From Nitrosococcus watsonii C-113 (lineage in GTDB: Bacteria; Pseudomonadota; Gammaproteobacteria; Nitrosococcales; Nitrosococcaceae), in assembly GCF_000143085.1 (NCBI RefSeq), contig NC_014315.1:1115001-1179000 (forward strand): a DNA stretch of 64,000 nucleotides, in the 5' to 3' direction. This document shows, in pieces, positions 19,322 to 29,316 of this stretch. The notes below the pieces were generated by a model, which was given only the letters and a program-made list of their open reading frames with translations, had not been told where the DNA came from and made no database searches. The translations under genes and the position numbers were made by a program. The stretch's first letter is position 1, and every line of letters begins with the position of its first letter.

Positions 19322-21775
19322 CTATCTCGTTACCTTTTGCAGGGATCCCATTTCTGTGAGAGGCTGGGGCGGGCTAATCCAATACCCTTGGGCATAATTG
19401 ATACCCATTTCTTGCAGCTTCTTTAATACCTCTTCCTTTTCTACCCGTTCGGCTATCGTCTGCTTTTCCATAATATGCCCTATCTCATTAATTGAGCGAA
19501 CTATAGTTAAATCGATCGGATCGTCTAGGATGTCTTTTACAAAAAGACCATCGATCTTCAAGAAATCCACTGGTAAATTTTTGAGATAAGCGAAGGAAGA
19601 TAGGCCACTGCCAAAGTTATCCAATGAAAACTTGCAGCCATGAGCTTTTAACGCTTTGATAAAGCGAATGGCACAGGAGAGATTAGCAGTTGCTGCTGTT
19701 TCGGTGGTTTCAAAGCATATCTGGGCAGATGGTATGTGGGTTTTCTCAAGCTGCTCGATAATAAAGGTTAGAAAGGCTTTGTTTCTGAGTGAGTGCCCGG
19801 ACAGATTAATGAAACAGGTGCGCAGGGGTTCAGGATTCTGGGCTAACCAGGTAAAGGTATTAGCGATCATCCAGCGGTCAATTTTAACTGCGAGATTATA
19901 ACGTTCCGCTGTCGGTAAGAAGGCGCCAGGTAAAACTACTCCTCCCGCGCCATCCTCCAGCCGCAGAAATACCTCATAGCACTTCTCCTCTTTTTCGGTT
20001 GCAAGGGGTAGGATGGGTTGGAAATATACTTGGAAGTAATTTTCCTTAAGAGCACGGTGTATTCGGGTCATCCACTGTACTTCTCCCCGGTGAGAAGCTA
20101 ATTCCTTATCCGTTTCGCGGTACACATGAATACAGTTACGACCCTTGTTTTTAGCTGCATAACAGGCGGTATCCGCAGCTTTTAGCACCGCCGCGATTCC
20201 CATGCTAGCCTTGGTGATGGGAACTAACCCAATGCTTACACCGATGCGGAAACTCTTGCCCTCCCAGGTAAATTGAAAGTCTTCGATAGCCTTGTGTATG
20301 GCGGTAGCTACCCGCTGGGCCTGTTGTAGAGAACAATGCTCCAGCAATACCCCAAACTCATCTCCACCTAGGCGAGCTAAGGTATCTCGTTTCCTGATTT
20401 GCCCCTCTAAGACCTCCGAGACTTGCCGCAGCAGTTCGTCTCCCGCTGTATGTCCGCAGGTATCATTGATGATCTTGAAGCGGTCGAGATCAAAGTAGCA
20501 TAGAGCATACTCCGTTGATTCGGCTTTTAATGTCGCCAGCACCCGCTCCAAGCGATGTTCGAACTCCCACCGATTTATCAGGCCGGTTAAGGCATCATGA
20601 GTCGCTTGATGGGTTATCTGCTGTTCTCTGCGGCGTGTTTTAGTAATATCACTGAATACTAAAACCATACCTAGTATCTCTCCCTTGCGGCTGCTGATTG
20701 GAGCAGCCGAATCCTGAATAGCATATTCTTGACCGTTTCGGCTGATCACTATCTTATGAGTCGTTACTCGGGTGGTAGGGGTTTTCTCTAACTGCTGGGT
20801 AACAGGATCGGCAATGGGCTCGCGGGTCTGTTCGTCGATGATCTGAAACACAGTTGCTAGCGGTAAGCCTCTTGCTTCATTGTACGACCAGCCGGTTAGT
20901 TTTTCCGCGACTGGGTTTAAGTATTCGACGATACCTCCGGCGTCCGTTGTAATAACCCCGTCTCCGATAGAATGGAGGGTAGTTTGAAGACGTTCCTTTT
21001 CTGCGAACAAAGCCTGCTCGGCACGCTGGCGTCTGATAATATCTCTTTCTAGATTAGCATTGCTTTGGGCAAGTTCGGCGGTTCGCTTGAGCACCTTTTT
21101 TTCTAGCTGCTCGTTGAGTCTTTCCACCTTCTTTTTTTCCGTATCCAGGTGATCTACCAAACGGATGTTTTCAAATTGAAGGGTTAAGCTTTGTACGAGG
21201 CTCTTGTGCATCCGCACCGCGCTAAGAGAGATAAATCCTAGGAACATCAACTGGGCTCCGCCTACGGTAGCTTCTATGCCCCCGTGCGTCATCAGATACA
21301 CGGCGCTGGGGATCATGGCAGGGAGCGAAAAGGCAAAGAAGGCCCCTTTGATGATAGAGAGGGCAGCTACTGAGCCTGCCGATAATCCACAGACCCAAAG
21401 GGTTGCAAATCCCGCATGAACAAAGGATTCATCGGGGACAAGGAAAATAATTGTCGAGCCCCAGGTTGCGCCGGAGATTCCCGTCCCTGCGATAAACCAC
21501 ATCAGCCATTTGCTCGCTTGCCTGTAGCGGTCTGGCGAGCGTGCATAGCGATGAGCCAAAATAACCCGAAGTATGGTGGTAAGCATGAAAAAGATGGCCC
21601 AACCGGCTAGGAGCTCCCGCGGCGCCGCAGCCCAGAATACTGCGATCAAGAGGGATGCTGCCGCTACGGTGGCGGCTAGACCAACGTGCAATTGGTCATA
21701 AAGCACTTCGACTTGCTTGGCTCGGAACTGGGCCGCTTCAGGATGTGGCCTGTCCCCGGCATGCTTCGGTATCAT
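19322..21775 (-). CDS. Membrane PAS-GGDEF-EAL signalling protein (EAL possibly degenerate)
   Basis: From ATG 21775 it is 817 residues. An N-terminal membrane domain has four to six hydrophobic helices (GLAATVAAASLLIAVFW, LAGWAIFFMLTTILRVIL and following). A coiled coil, a PAS domain (SIGDGVITTDAGG, LVFSDIT), a GGDEF domain and an EAL domain follow. GGDEF is intact (TLARLGGDEFG) with an RxxD inhibitory site (RKRD) five residues upstream. EAL reads EVF, and the DDFGTG metal loop is DNFGSG; other catalytic residues (NLS, ETTE, KID, AERVE, QGY) remain. Diguanylate cyclase activity is likely; phosphodiesterase activity is doubtful. Convergent with rnhB. Confidence 0.9.
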   Translation of the reverse strand: MIPKHAGDRPHPEAAQFRAKQVEVLYDQLHVGLAATVAAASLLIAVFWAAAPRELLAGWAIFFMLTTILRVILAHRYARSPDRYRQASKWLMWFIAGTGISGATWGSTIIFLVPDESFVHAGFATLWVCGLSAGSVAALSIIKGAFFAFSLPAMIPSAVYLMTHGGIEATVGGAQLMFLGFISLSAVRMHKSLVQSLTLQFENIRLVDHLDTEKKKVERLNEQLEKKVLKRTAELAQSNANLERDIIRRQRAEQALFAEKERLQTTLHSIGDGVITTDAGGIVEYLNPVAEKLTGWSYNEARGLPLATVFQIIDEQTREPIADPVTQQLEKTPTTRVTTHKIVISRNGQEYAIQDSAAPISSRKGEILGMVLVFSDITKTRRREQQITHQATHDALTGLINRWEFEHRLERVLATLKAESTEYALCYFDLDRFKIINDTCGHTAGDELLRQVSEVLEGQIRKRDTLARLGGDEFGVLLEHCSLQQAQRVATAIHKAIEDFQFTWEGKSFRIGVSIGLVPITKASMGIAAVLKAADTACYAAKNKGRNCIHVYRETDKELASHRGEVQWMTRIHRALKENYFQVYFQPILPLATEKEEKCYEVFLRLEDGAGGVVLPGAFLPTAERYNLAVKIDRWMIANTFTWLAQNPEPLRTCFINLSGHSLRNKAFLTFIIEQLEKTHIPSAQICFETTETAATANLSCAIRFIKALKAHGCKFSLDNFGSGLSSFAYLKNLPVDFLKIDGLFVKDILDDPIDLTIVRSINEIGHIMEKQTIAERVEKEEVLKKLQEMGINYAQGYWISPPQPLTEMGSLQKVTR

Positions 21776-21867
21776 TGCGGATAAATATTTAGTACTGGAA
21801 GGGCGTGATCGGTGAAAGCACGTGGGGCGAGTGAGTGGCGGCAATTTTTTCCGCTAGTTATCGGTAA

Positions 21868-22428
21868 TTAGCCAACCCCTTCATAAGCTATCGCTAAAGG
21901 CATCTTCAGATCCAGCAAGCGCAGCGCAGCGATTTCATCACCCTCATAGATATCGACTTCCCAAGCGCCGGCTCCTGCCTGCCGCCGGTAGACCTCAACC
22001 TGGAGCTTGTTTTGTGCTACCAGCACGTATTCTTTAAGGCTTTCTAAGTGCTGATAGGCTATCCGCTTCTCGCGCCGGTCAATATTTTCCGTGGCGGGCG
22101 ACAACACTTCTACAATGAGGGAGGGCGCCTCGAGGAAAAGAGCCTTGTCGTCCCGCGGCTCGCAGGTAACAACGATATCTGGATAATAGAAAGATTCGGT
22201 TTTTGCCACCCGAACCTTCATGTCGGCCATAAAAGCCTGGCAGGGACTACCGCGGAGGTGGATGTGAAAAAGCGAGGCAATGTTAAGTGCAATAGTATTG
22301 TGGGCGCGGCTAGCGCCGACCATGGCAAACAGTTGGCCGGCGATATATTCATGACGCGCCTCGCTCGCCTGCTCACCACTGAGGTAATCTTGAACGCTGA
22401 GGGTGGATAGCAGGGCATGAGAGGCCAT
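21868..22428 (-). CDS. Uma2-family (DUF820) putative endonuclease
   Basis: A 186-residue protein of the Uma2/DUF820 family, which has a PD-(D/E)xK restriction-endonuclease fold. Visible signature: EYIAGQLFAMVGAS, the catalytic-type FYYPDIVVTCEP, then PSLIVEVLSPATENIDRREK with the acidic residue and lysine, and a YVLVAQNKLQVEVYRR strand. The family is abundant in cyanobacteria and its biological role is unclear. It lies 92 bases upstream of the GGDEF-EAL gene on the same strand, but nothing ties their functions. Confidence 0.85.
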   Translation of the reverse strand: MASHALLSTLSVQDYLSGEQASEARHEYIAGQLFAMVGASRAHNTIALNIASLFHIHLRGSPCQAFMADMKVRVAKTESFYYPDIVVTCEPRDDKALFLEAPSLIVEVLSPATENIDRREKRIAYQHLESLKEYVLVAQNKLQVEVYRRQAGAGAWEVDIYEGDEIAALRLLDLKMPLAIAYEGVG

Positions 22429-22737
22429 GAATAAAATTCCAAACTGTAAAAATAATTCTATTATAAAGAATTTTCCTTAACCAGGCGATATTTTGAGCAT
22501 TTTCCGCTGGCCGAATAATCTTCTTCGCTCCCTAGAACGATTTTTCTTTAGGTTCTCGCACTGGTTTTCTTTCCTTAAATTCCTTGGCTGGGTCACCAGT
22601 GGTCAGAATTATTGTCTATCTGACCAAAATCAGAGAAAATGTACCTTATCCTTTTAACCCTTCGCAATTATGCTGAGTACCCCTTTAATAGAGGGTATCC
22701 GAACTCTATAACCGCGTACCTTAAAAATTTTTCAAGT
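22429..22737. other. Intergenic gap upstream of prfC
   Basis: About 310 bases between divergent uma2-like and prfC genes; both promoters should lie here. The prfC frame is open back to an ATG at 22639 but that part does not look like release factor 3. No RNA gene or strong hairpin recognised. Confidence 0.45.
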
Positions 22738-24366
22738 ATGTCGTCCACTGAATTTATCCGAGAAATAGAGAAAAGAAGGACTTTCGCCATCATTTCCCAT
22801 CCGGATGCGGGAAAAACGACTCTCACGGAGAAATTACTGCTTTTTGGCGGGGCGATCCAGTTGGCAGGTACGGTAAAATCCCGTAAGGCGTCGCGCCATG
22901 CCACTTCGGACTGGATGGAATTGGAAAAGCAGCGGGGAATTTCGGTTACTTCTTCAGTGATGCAGTTCCCCTATAAAAATCGCATTATCAATCTGTTGGA
23001 TACGCCTGGTCATGCCGATTTTTCCGAGGACACCTACCGGACCCTGACTGCCGTGGATTCGGCTTTGATGGTCATTGATAGCGCCAAGGGCGTTGAGGAG
23101 CGAACCATCAAATTGATGGAAGTTTGCCGTCTACGCAATACGCCCATCCTGACTTTTATCAATAAATTGGATCGAGAAGGTCAAGAACCCATCGAACTCC
23201 TAGATGAAATCGAACAGGTGCTACGGATTCGCTGTGCGCCCGTGACTTGGCCCATTGGGATGGGAAAACGTTTTAAAGGAATTTTTCATCTAAGCGATAA
23301 CTGTATCCATTTATTCAGCCCTACCCATGGCGGTAAAATCAAAACTGGGGAACAGATTCAAGGAGTGGATAACCCGCGCCTACGTGAACTGCTGGGAAAT
23401 CAGGTGGAAGAGCTGCAAGAAGAGATCGCTCTGGTGCAAGGTGCCAGTCATTCCTTTGATAAGGAAGCTTTTCTGGCCGGAGAGCAGACGCCCGTGTTTT
23501 TCGGATCGGCCATGAATAATTTTGGCGTGGAAGAGCTGCTGGATGCTTATGTGGAGTACGCGCCTTCCCCCCAGGCCCGTGAGACGGCGACTCGCAGGGT
23601 AGTCCCCAAGGAGCCAAAATTTAGCGGCTTTGTGTTTAAGATCCAGGCCAATATGGACCCCCAGCATCGGGATCGGATCGCCTTTTTGCGTGTATGTTCT
23701 GGCAGCTACCGGAAGGGGATGAAGTTGCGGCACGTCCGCCTGGGGCGAGAGGTGCAAATTGCCAATGTTCTCACCTTCATGGCTGGGGAACGGGAGCAAG
23801 CTGAAACTGCTTGGCCTGGTGATATTATTGGTTTCCATAATCATGGTACTATCCAAATTGGCGATACTTTCACCCAAGGTGAGGAGCTGCAATTTACTGG
23901 AATTCCCCATTTTGCGCCGGAACTTTTTCGCCGGGTCCGCCTTAAAGATCCCCTCCGTATGAAAGCCCTGCTTAAAGGATTGCAGCAGTTAAGTGAGGAA
24001 GGGGCCACCCAGCTCTTTCGTCCTTTGCTGGGTAACGACTTGATTCTGGGAGCGATAGGGGTACTCCAGTTCGATGTGGTCGCCCATCGCCTAAAGCATG
24101 AATATAGCGTGGATTGCGGTTATGAGAGCGTGCAGGTGGTCACCGCCCGTTGGGTGAGCTGCAACGACTCTCGGCGGCTGGAGGAATTTCGCACCAAAGC
24201 GGCCGCTCATTTAGCTTTGGATGGAGCGGGCAATCTTACTTATTTAGCGCCCACTCGGGTTAACCTGGATCTCACTACAGAACGTTGGCCTGAAGTGGCT
24301 TTCCATGCTATTAGAGAGCATGCTTTGGGAGTAGAAGACGGAAATCCATTAGCGGCGAACTTATAA
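22738..24366 (+). CDS. prfC: Peptide chain release factor 3
   Basis: A 542-residue translational GTPase that recycles RF1/RF2 from the ribosome. G-box motifs: [15 protein letters not shown] (P-loop), the switch region [28 protein letters not shown] and the guanine-binding INKLDREG. The ATG at 22738 gives [18 protein letters not shown], the typical N-terminus; upstream in-frame starts add 33 poorly conserved residues. It is convergent with rppH across 29 bases. Confidence 0.95.
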   Translation: MSSTEFIREIEKRRTFAIISHPDAGKTTLTEKLLLFGGAIQLAGTVKSRKASRHATSDWMELEKQRGISVTSSVMQFPYKNRIINLLDTPGHADFSEDTYRTLTAVDSALMVIDSAKGVEERTIKLMEVCRLRNTPILTFINKLDREGQEPIELLDEIEQVLRIRCAPVTWPIGMGKRFKGIFHLSDNCIHLFSPTHGGKIKTGEQIQGVDNPRLRELLGNQVEELQEEIALVQGASHSFDKEAFLAGEQTPVFFGSAMNNFGVEELLDAYVEYAPSPQARETATRRVVPKEPKFSGFVFKIQANMDPQHRDRIAFLRVCSGSYRKGMKLRHVRLGREVQIANVLTFMAGEREQAETAWPGDIIGFHNHGTIQIGDTFTQGEELQFTGIPHFAPELFRRVRLKDPLRMKALLKGLQQLSEEGATQLFRPLLGNDLILGAIGVLQFDVVAHRLKHEYSVDCGYESVQVVTARWVSCNDSRRLEEFRTKAAAHLALDGAGNLTYLAPTRVNLDLTTERWPEVAFHAIREHALGVEDGNPLAANL

Positions 24367-24395
24367 GTATACACTTCTTGTGTTTAAAATCTCTT

Positions 24396-24941
24396 CTAAA
24401 TACGGGATTTGGTTTTTTGACGACGGCGTTTCCGGTAGCTAGAACGGGCTGGCGGAAGTGATGGGTGATCTGGAAAGATCAGGGGCGCCAATTCATTCAA
24501 AGCTCGCTGATAGACTTTACGCTTGAAATAAACAATTTCACGTAGCGGATACCAATAGTTAACCCAGCACCAATAGTCAAATTCTGGTTTATCCGTCAGA
24601 TTTAACTGAACGTCTTGTTCTTCTCCAATGAAGCGAAATAAATACCAGATTTGCTTTTGGCCAATACACAGGGGTTTATTACCGTAACGGACATAACGGT
24701 TGGGTAGGCGATACCGCAGCCAACTGCGGGTGCAGCCAATGATCTTGACATGCTCTGCGCCTAGCCCCACTTCTTCTTCTAATTCCCGGTAGGCAGCTTC
24801 TTCAGTAGTCTCGCTCTCTTTGACTCCTCCTTGAGGGAATTGCCATGCTTTTTCTCTTGCTCGCCGCGCCCATAATACCCTGTCATCCTGATTACAAAGG
24901 ATAAGCCCTACGTTCGCTCTGAAGCCGTCTCGATCAATCAC
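24396..24941 (-). CDS. rppH: RNA pyrophosphohydrolase RppH
   Basis: A 181-residue Nudix hydrolase that removes pyrophosphate from 5'-triphosphorylated RNA and starts mRNA decay. It begins [17 protein letters not shown], and the Nudix box is [18 protein letters not shown] then ELEEEVG. The C-terminal tail is Arg/Lys-rich (SYRKRRRQK). Length and N-terminus fit the gammaproteobacterial enzyme. It is not followed by ptsP in this window. Confidence 0.95.
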   Translation of the reverse strand: MIDRDGFRANVGLILCNQDDRVLWARRAREKAWQFPQGGVKESETTEEAAYRELEEEVGLGAEHVKIIGCTRSWLRYRLPNRYVRYGNKPLCIGQKQIWYLFRFIGEEQDVQLNLTDKPEFDYWCWVNYWYPLREIVYFKRKVYQRALNELAPLIFPDHPSLPPARSSYRKRRRQKTKSRI

Positions 24942-25331
24942 GGCCTGCTCACACTCTTAGTAGTCAATGAAATAATCCTATAAAGATACCCAAAATTAGC
25001 CCCTTAGCGCAAATTTGCAGGGACGCAAGTTCTCCTCATGTTTCCTAAAAGTAGGTGCAAAACGGTATAAGGGTGCCGGTTACGGAAGGGCCAGTTATGT
25101 TATTGCTTCCTAGTGCAATTCGCGCTATGGTTTTCTCGTTTGCGGAGTCTGAGGCTAGGCGGATGCTTCTTGACGCTGCTGAGCTTTGGGGAGCCTGCCA
25201 GATCCGAGGGAAAAATGCTTGCTTCAACAGCGTTGGGTTATTTTAAAGGGGGAGTTTAGCAAAAACCAAGCCGTTTTCTTGGACGGTGCCGGTAGAATTT
25301 CAATATCAGGTTAGATACCGAGAGATAAATA
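24942..25331. other. Intergenic gap between divergent rppH and HAD genes
   Basis: About 390 bases. Two overlapping frames of about 60 codons on opposite strands (25045-25227 minus, 25055-25246 plus) are open, but neither resembles a protein I know, and neither has a clear ribosome site. It could hold a decayed gene. Promoters for both flanking genes are expected here. Confidence 0.35.
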
Positions 25332-26063
25332 ATGATGGGGCTGGCTATCTTTGATTTGGACAATACCCTGTTAGGGGGGGATTCTGATTATTTATGGGGG
25401 CAATTCCTGGTGGAACAGGGAATCGTAAATAGTGATGACTATCAGCAAACTAATCAGGCTTTTTATCGGCAATACCAGGATGGGACGTTAAATATCTATG
25501 AATTCCTAGCATTCCAGCTAGCACCACTTAGACAGTATTCCCCCCAGCAATTGGATCTCTGGCGTTCGCAATACCTGGAAGAAAAAATCCGTCCTATTAT
25601 TTTATCTCAGGCTCAGGAACTGCTTGCTTTGCATCGATCCCAAGGTCATACACTACTAATTATTACGGCGACCAACCGCTTTATTACCGGTCCTATCGCT
25701 AAAATGCTTGGAGTTAATGACCTGATTGCTACCGAACCCGAAATGCGAGATGGTTGCTATACAGGGCAAGTAAAGGGCATTCCTTCTTATGGGGAAGGTA
25801 AAGTGACGCGCTTAAAAACGTGGCTCAAAGAACGGGCATTAACGCTAAAGACAAGTTGGTTTTATAGTGATTCCCATAATGATATACCGCTTCTGGAGCA
25901 GGTAACTTATCCAGTTGCCGTAGATCCTGATAACCTGTTGAATACCTATGCCGACACCAAAGGCTGGGCTATTATTAGCCTGCGGAAAAAGCAGGCTGAC
26001 ATTTACTCTTTGCTGCCTGTGGAGATTCGGCGTAGTTTCAAAGAAGGAGGTGGATCGGGTTGA
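25332..26063 (+). CDS. HAD-IB family phosphatase
   Basis: A 243-residue haloacid-dehalogenase-type hydrolase. Motif I is AIFDLDNTLLGGDSD, motif II falls in LLIITATNRF, and the motif III/IV region is KVTRLKT followed by SWFYSDSHNDIPLLE. This is the HAD-IB subclass shared with phosphoserine phosphatase; the real substrate is unknown. In gammaproteobacteria such a gene is often beside rppH. The last 61 bases overlap the 3' end of the opposite-strand ATPase gene. Either of two adjacent ATGs (25332, 25335) may start it. Confidence 0.88.
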   Translation: MMGLAIFDLDNTLLGGDSDYLWGQFLVEQGIVNSDDYQQTNQAFYRQYQDGTLNIYEFLAFQLAPLRQYSPQQLDLWRSQYLEEKIRPIILSQAQELLALHRSQGHTLLIITATNRFITGPIAKMLGVNDLIATEPEMRDGCYTGQVKGIPSYGEGKVTRLKTWLKERALTLKTSWFYSDSHNDIPLLEQVTYPVAVDPDNLLNTYADTKGWAIISLRKKQADIYSLLPVEIRRSFKEGGGSG

Positions 26064-27019
26064 TCCTCACCGGCGAATCTATCTATTATTTTCTTTAATG
26101 CAGCTACGGTTTCTTCTAGCTGAATAAGGCGATTCTCCATATTAGGGCTGCCTTTCTCTACTGGAATTTTTGTTTCTCCCTGTATTTCAGTTTTCCCCCC
26201 AGCGTGGCTGCTTTCCTCGGCTATCTCATTGGCAACCGTATTGACCGCCTGCTCGTCAATAGTATGGCTTTCTTCTACGTAAGAGTACAATAATAAGCGA
26301 TCGCAGAGGGAATTAATTCGGCGGGGCAGCCCCCCGGTGTGCTCATGGATCGCGTTATAAGCTTCGCCAGCAATCGTGGGATCAGCTTTCCATCCGACCA
26401 GCTTGAGGCGATGCTCAATGTATCCCTGGGTTTCATCCCTGTCTAGGGTATTGAGATGATAAGCTGCAATAATTCGCTGCCGTAGTTGCTCCATATTTTC
26501 TAAAGCCAAGGTTCGCCGAAATTCTTCTTGCCCCAGAAGAAAACATTGCAGCAATGCCCTCTCTCCCACTTGAAAATTGGAGAGCATGCGTAGTTCTTCA
26601 ATAGATTCAGGAGGCAAATTCTGGGCTTCATCTACTAGCAATAGAACTTGCTTTCCCTCTTGGGCCCGTTCTAGCAGAAAGCATTCGATGGTCTTCAATA
26701 AGGCTGCTTTAGTGACGCCTTCATGGGGAAGGCCATAGGAAGCGGCGACAATACGGAGCGTATCATTGGCTTCTAGCTGGGTGGTAACTACCTGGGCCGC
26801 CACGGTGTTATTATCCGTAAGCTCGGAGACCAAGGTCCGCGCCAACATTGTTTTACCTGTACCGATAGGGCCTGTGATGACGATAAAGCCCTCCCCTTGC
26901 ATAAGGCCATAGCGCAAATAAGACAGGGCCCGCTTGTGAATCGTGCTGCCATAAAAAAAACGAGGATCGGAGCTAAGTTGGAAGGGCTTTCCTGTTAGGG
27001 CATAAAATTTTTGATACAT
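26003..27019 (-). CDS. XrtA/PEP-CTERM-system-associated AAA ATPase (ExeA/GspA-like)
   Basis: A 338-residue AAA ATPase beginning MYQKFYALTGKPFQLSSDP, characteristic of the ExeA-like ATPases found in exosortase (XrtA) exopolysaccharide loci. Walker A is GPIGTGKTMLAR and Walker B LLLVDEAQNLPPE; the C-terminal tail contains a short coiled coil (MENRLIQLEETVAALKKI). Such ATPases are thought to help polysaccharide or PEP-CTERM protein export. No exosortase is in the window, so the assignment rests on sequence character alone. It overlaps the convergent HAD gene by 61 bases. Confidence 0.82.
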   Translation of the reverse strand: MYQKFYALTGKPFQLSSDPRFFYGSTIHKRALSYLRYGLMQGEGFIVITGPIGTGKTMLARTLVSELTDNNTVAAQVVTTQLEANDTLRIVAASYGLPHEGVTKAALLKTIECFLLERAQEGKQVLLLVDEAQNLPPESIEELRMLSNFQVGERALLQCFLLGQEEFRRTLALENMEQLRQRIIAAYHLNTLDRDETQGYIEHRLKLVGWKADPTIAGEAYNAIHEHTGGLPRRINSLCDRLLLYSYVEESHTIDEQAVNTVANEIAEESSHAGGKTEIQGETKIPVEKGSPNMENRLIQLEETVAALKKIIDRFAGEDQPDPPPSLKLRRISTGSKE

Positions 27020-27359
27020 TACAGTATGTTTCAGCTGGTTTTCTTAATGAATGAGTCAATCTTTTTTAGTACATAATGCTCTTAAATGATAGAGCGGTAG
27101 GTTACTCTGCCAGGGGACTGGGCAATAGCTTTTTGGTTCATAAGTCATTCAATGGCGGTCCGCTGCAGTTTTGGAATATCTTACTTATTTTTTATAATTC
27201 CAGCTTGATAGCCTATTAGGATTTTGTGAACGAATCATCCTTCAATACTAGCAAATAGATCGCTTCGCCTAAAGACTAAACTGATAGAGTTCAATTAAAT
27301 TAATTTATTGTTTTATATCGGCCAACTCCCTTACTAGCTTAAATAACTCAAGCCGCAGC
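27020..27359. other. AT-rich gap left of the insertion-sequence remnants
   Basis: About 340 bases with no recognisable gene. It probably holds the promoter of the minus-strand ATPase gene and the unresolved left end of the IS5-type remnant. Confidence 0.4.
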
Positions 27360-27894
27360 CTACAAAAGAAGCTGCCAAGGGCTGTAAGTGATTGAACGAG
27401 GGTCGCTATTCAGCGAGGATTTTCCTAGGGCGTATCGACAAAGCCAGATAATGGCTGGCGGCAAAATAGACGCACCCAGGAAAGCAATTACCCGTTTATC
27501 GTATCTGCTTGCAATGGCATGGTACTGCTTGAGTTTTATAAAGAAGTTTTCAATCAAGCCGCAGTCTTTATAGAGAGTTTTATCATGGGCGGGTTGTTGT
27601 TCTTCTCTGTTGGATAGGGGTGGAATGAGAGCTGTTTTTTCGGCAGCCGCTAGAGGAAAAAGAATGTGTTCATCAGCATCCATCATATTCTTTAATCTGC
27701 AAGCACAGTATTCACAGCAAGTGCAGGTAATAAAATATCCGAACTATCAAGGTCACAGGCTTGTCCAGGCGTCAGGTGAAAGCCGGTTAGATTGCCCAAT
27801 GCATTCTGTTCTTTTATCTTTCCCTTTGCTCCAGGGGTATGCTGATAATCAATCATGGCGTATTGATTATCAGCAGCTTCTGCCAAGATATTCA

Positions 27895-27907
27895 AAAATC
27901 CTTTGTT
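27895..27907 (+). repeat. Left copy of 13-bp target duplication
   Basis: aaaatcctttgtt directly abuts the left inverted repeat of the IS4-type element. It matches the right copy in 12 of 13 positions and lies in the interrupted IS5 transposase sequence. Confidence 0.75.
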
Positions 27908-29043
27908 TAGTACGGTACAAAGCGCGGATATAGTTAACACTTTCAGTGAGTTATACAGTAAGAGAGCGATAAGGTTATGATGAACGGTTTACCGCCAAGT
28001 AAAGGTTCATCTCCTCATGATGGCTGCTCACTTACTGAAGCTTGAACGTAAGCGTTGTCTGCCCTGTCATCAAGCCCGTATTGACTGTTTAGCCCAATTG
28101 ATAGTGGCGATGGTTCAAGTACGGGTGGTGAATTTAACCCAACTGGTGTTGGGTTTGGATGCGGTAGTGCAGCGGGAATGGGTTTATCAGCGGGTGAAGC
28201 GTTTTTTTCGTCACCATGTTTTTGAAACTGAGCTGGTGGCGGTGCTGGTGAGGAGTTGGCTAGATGTGGGCGAGCGGTGGGTGCTGTGCCTGGATCGGAC
28301 CCTCTGGCAGTTGGGAGGCAGGCTGATTAACGTACTGGTCCTCTCGGTAGCCTATGAGGGGGGGTATCTGTGCTGCTGATGTGGACCGGTGCTGGGGAGA
28401 AGAGGTAACGCCTCCACCGAGGAGCGTATCGCCCTGCTAGAGCGGTTTCTACGCCGCTTTCCGCCGGAGCGCATTGAGTGTCTGGCGGCCGAGCGGGAGT
28501 TCCGTGGTCATCGGTGGTTAGCCTATCTCATCCAACGCGGGATTTGGTTTCGCTTGCGCCTTCCAAATAATACCCAGACCCCTAACTGCCCTTGTAACGC
28601 CCATCTACCGCTCACCCGGCTTTTTGCCCGTGCAGAGCGGTGAGGTGATGGTGCTCAATTGGCCACGGCGCCTATGGGGGCATACTTTGTACCTTGTCGG
28701 TACGCGCGCACCCCGTGGGGAACAGGTCATCGTCATCACGGCCCACGCCCCGGAACAGGCGCTCGAAGACTACCGGCAACGGTGGCAAACAGAGTGCCTG
28801 TTTGCGGTAATGAAGCGCCGGGGGTTTTAACCTCGAAGACACCACATCACCGATCCAGAGCGGGTCGCTCGCTTGAGCGCCGCGCTTGGAGTGTGATCCG
28901 GTTGGGGTTGGATACGCTGCGCCGAGCTTTGCCCAATGGCGCCTCACAAACACGGCAGATATGACTTTGGGTTGACCTCCTTTTTGATAAAAAGATCGCT
29001 ATAACAAAAAATTAGAGAAAGTCTTTGTTTTTGTACCGTACTA
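27908..29043 (+). mobile_element. Degenerate IS4-family element nested in the IS5 remnant
   Basis: The 1136-bp element has 14-bp perfect terminal inverted repeats, tagtacggtacaaa at 27908-27921 and its complement tttgtaccgtacta at 29030-29043. It is flanked by a 13-bp near-perfect direct repeat, within the 10-13 bp range described for IS4-family duplications. Removing it rejoins the IS5 transposase sequence across ...FNKGF. Its transposase gene is broken by several frameshifts. Confidence 0.85.
28017..29004 (+). pseudogene. IS4-family transposase, multiple frameshifts
   Basis: Fragments in changing frames give a continuous IS4-type transposase: LERKRCLPCHQARIDCLAQL, then the DDE region LCLDRTLWQLGGRLINVL, GNASTEERIALLERFLRRFP, RIECLAAEREFRGHRWLAYL, and the C-terminal YRQRWQTECLFAVMKRRGF with the conserved Glu. 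Frame changes occur near 28375-28395, 28610-28640 and 28826-28840, and a stop follows after the last block. The first Asp, second Asp-like and Glu positions of the DDE set are still recognisable, but no full-length product can be made. Confidence 0.88.
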
Positions 29044-29056
29044 AGAATCCTTTGTT
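29044..29056 (+). repeat. Right copy of 13-bp target duplication
   Basis: agaatcctttgtt directly follows the right inverted repeat of the IS4-type element; one mismatch to the left copy at 27895-27907. Confidence 0.75.
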
Positions 29057-29316
29057 AAACACCACCTTTAGATCATTTTCGATGACAACGGTGAAGCTTG
29101 TTCCAGGGATCAAAACATTCCAGCAGATCACGCTACCGAATACCTGCGTGATGCCGGTAAATAACAGCTTCCACAAACAAACAATTGTTTTAAAATTGGA
29201 CTAAAGTAGAATGTGCTTGGAACTATGAGAGACATTCTGTGCTTGAAACTTTAATTTTGAACTTGTTTAAAATAATACCTTATTTTGTTATAGGTTTTTG
29301 ATAAATAGGACATTAA

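Larger units (their letters stand above)
27360..29165 (-). mobile_element. Degenerate IS5-family element, interrupted
   Basis: On the minus strand broken frames spell an IS5-type transposase. The right part (about 29045-29165) reads RDLLECFDPWNKLHRCHRK then SKGGV, the N-terminal region. The left part (27360-27940) continues NKGFLNILAEAADNQYAMID, ALGNLTGFHLTPGQ, DADEHILFPLAAAEKTALIP, KTLYKDC, LIENFFIKLKQYHAIASRYD. Stops, frameshifts and small deletions are present throughout, so it is inactive. An IS4-type element (27908-29043) sits inside it. The element's own terminal repeats were not identified, so outer boundaries are approximate. Confidence 0.85.

Noticed and set aside
25045-25246. Opposed 60-codon frames between rppH and the HAD gene
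   Set aside because: Mutually overlapping on opposite strands and not recognisable; at best a decayed gene.
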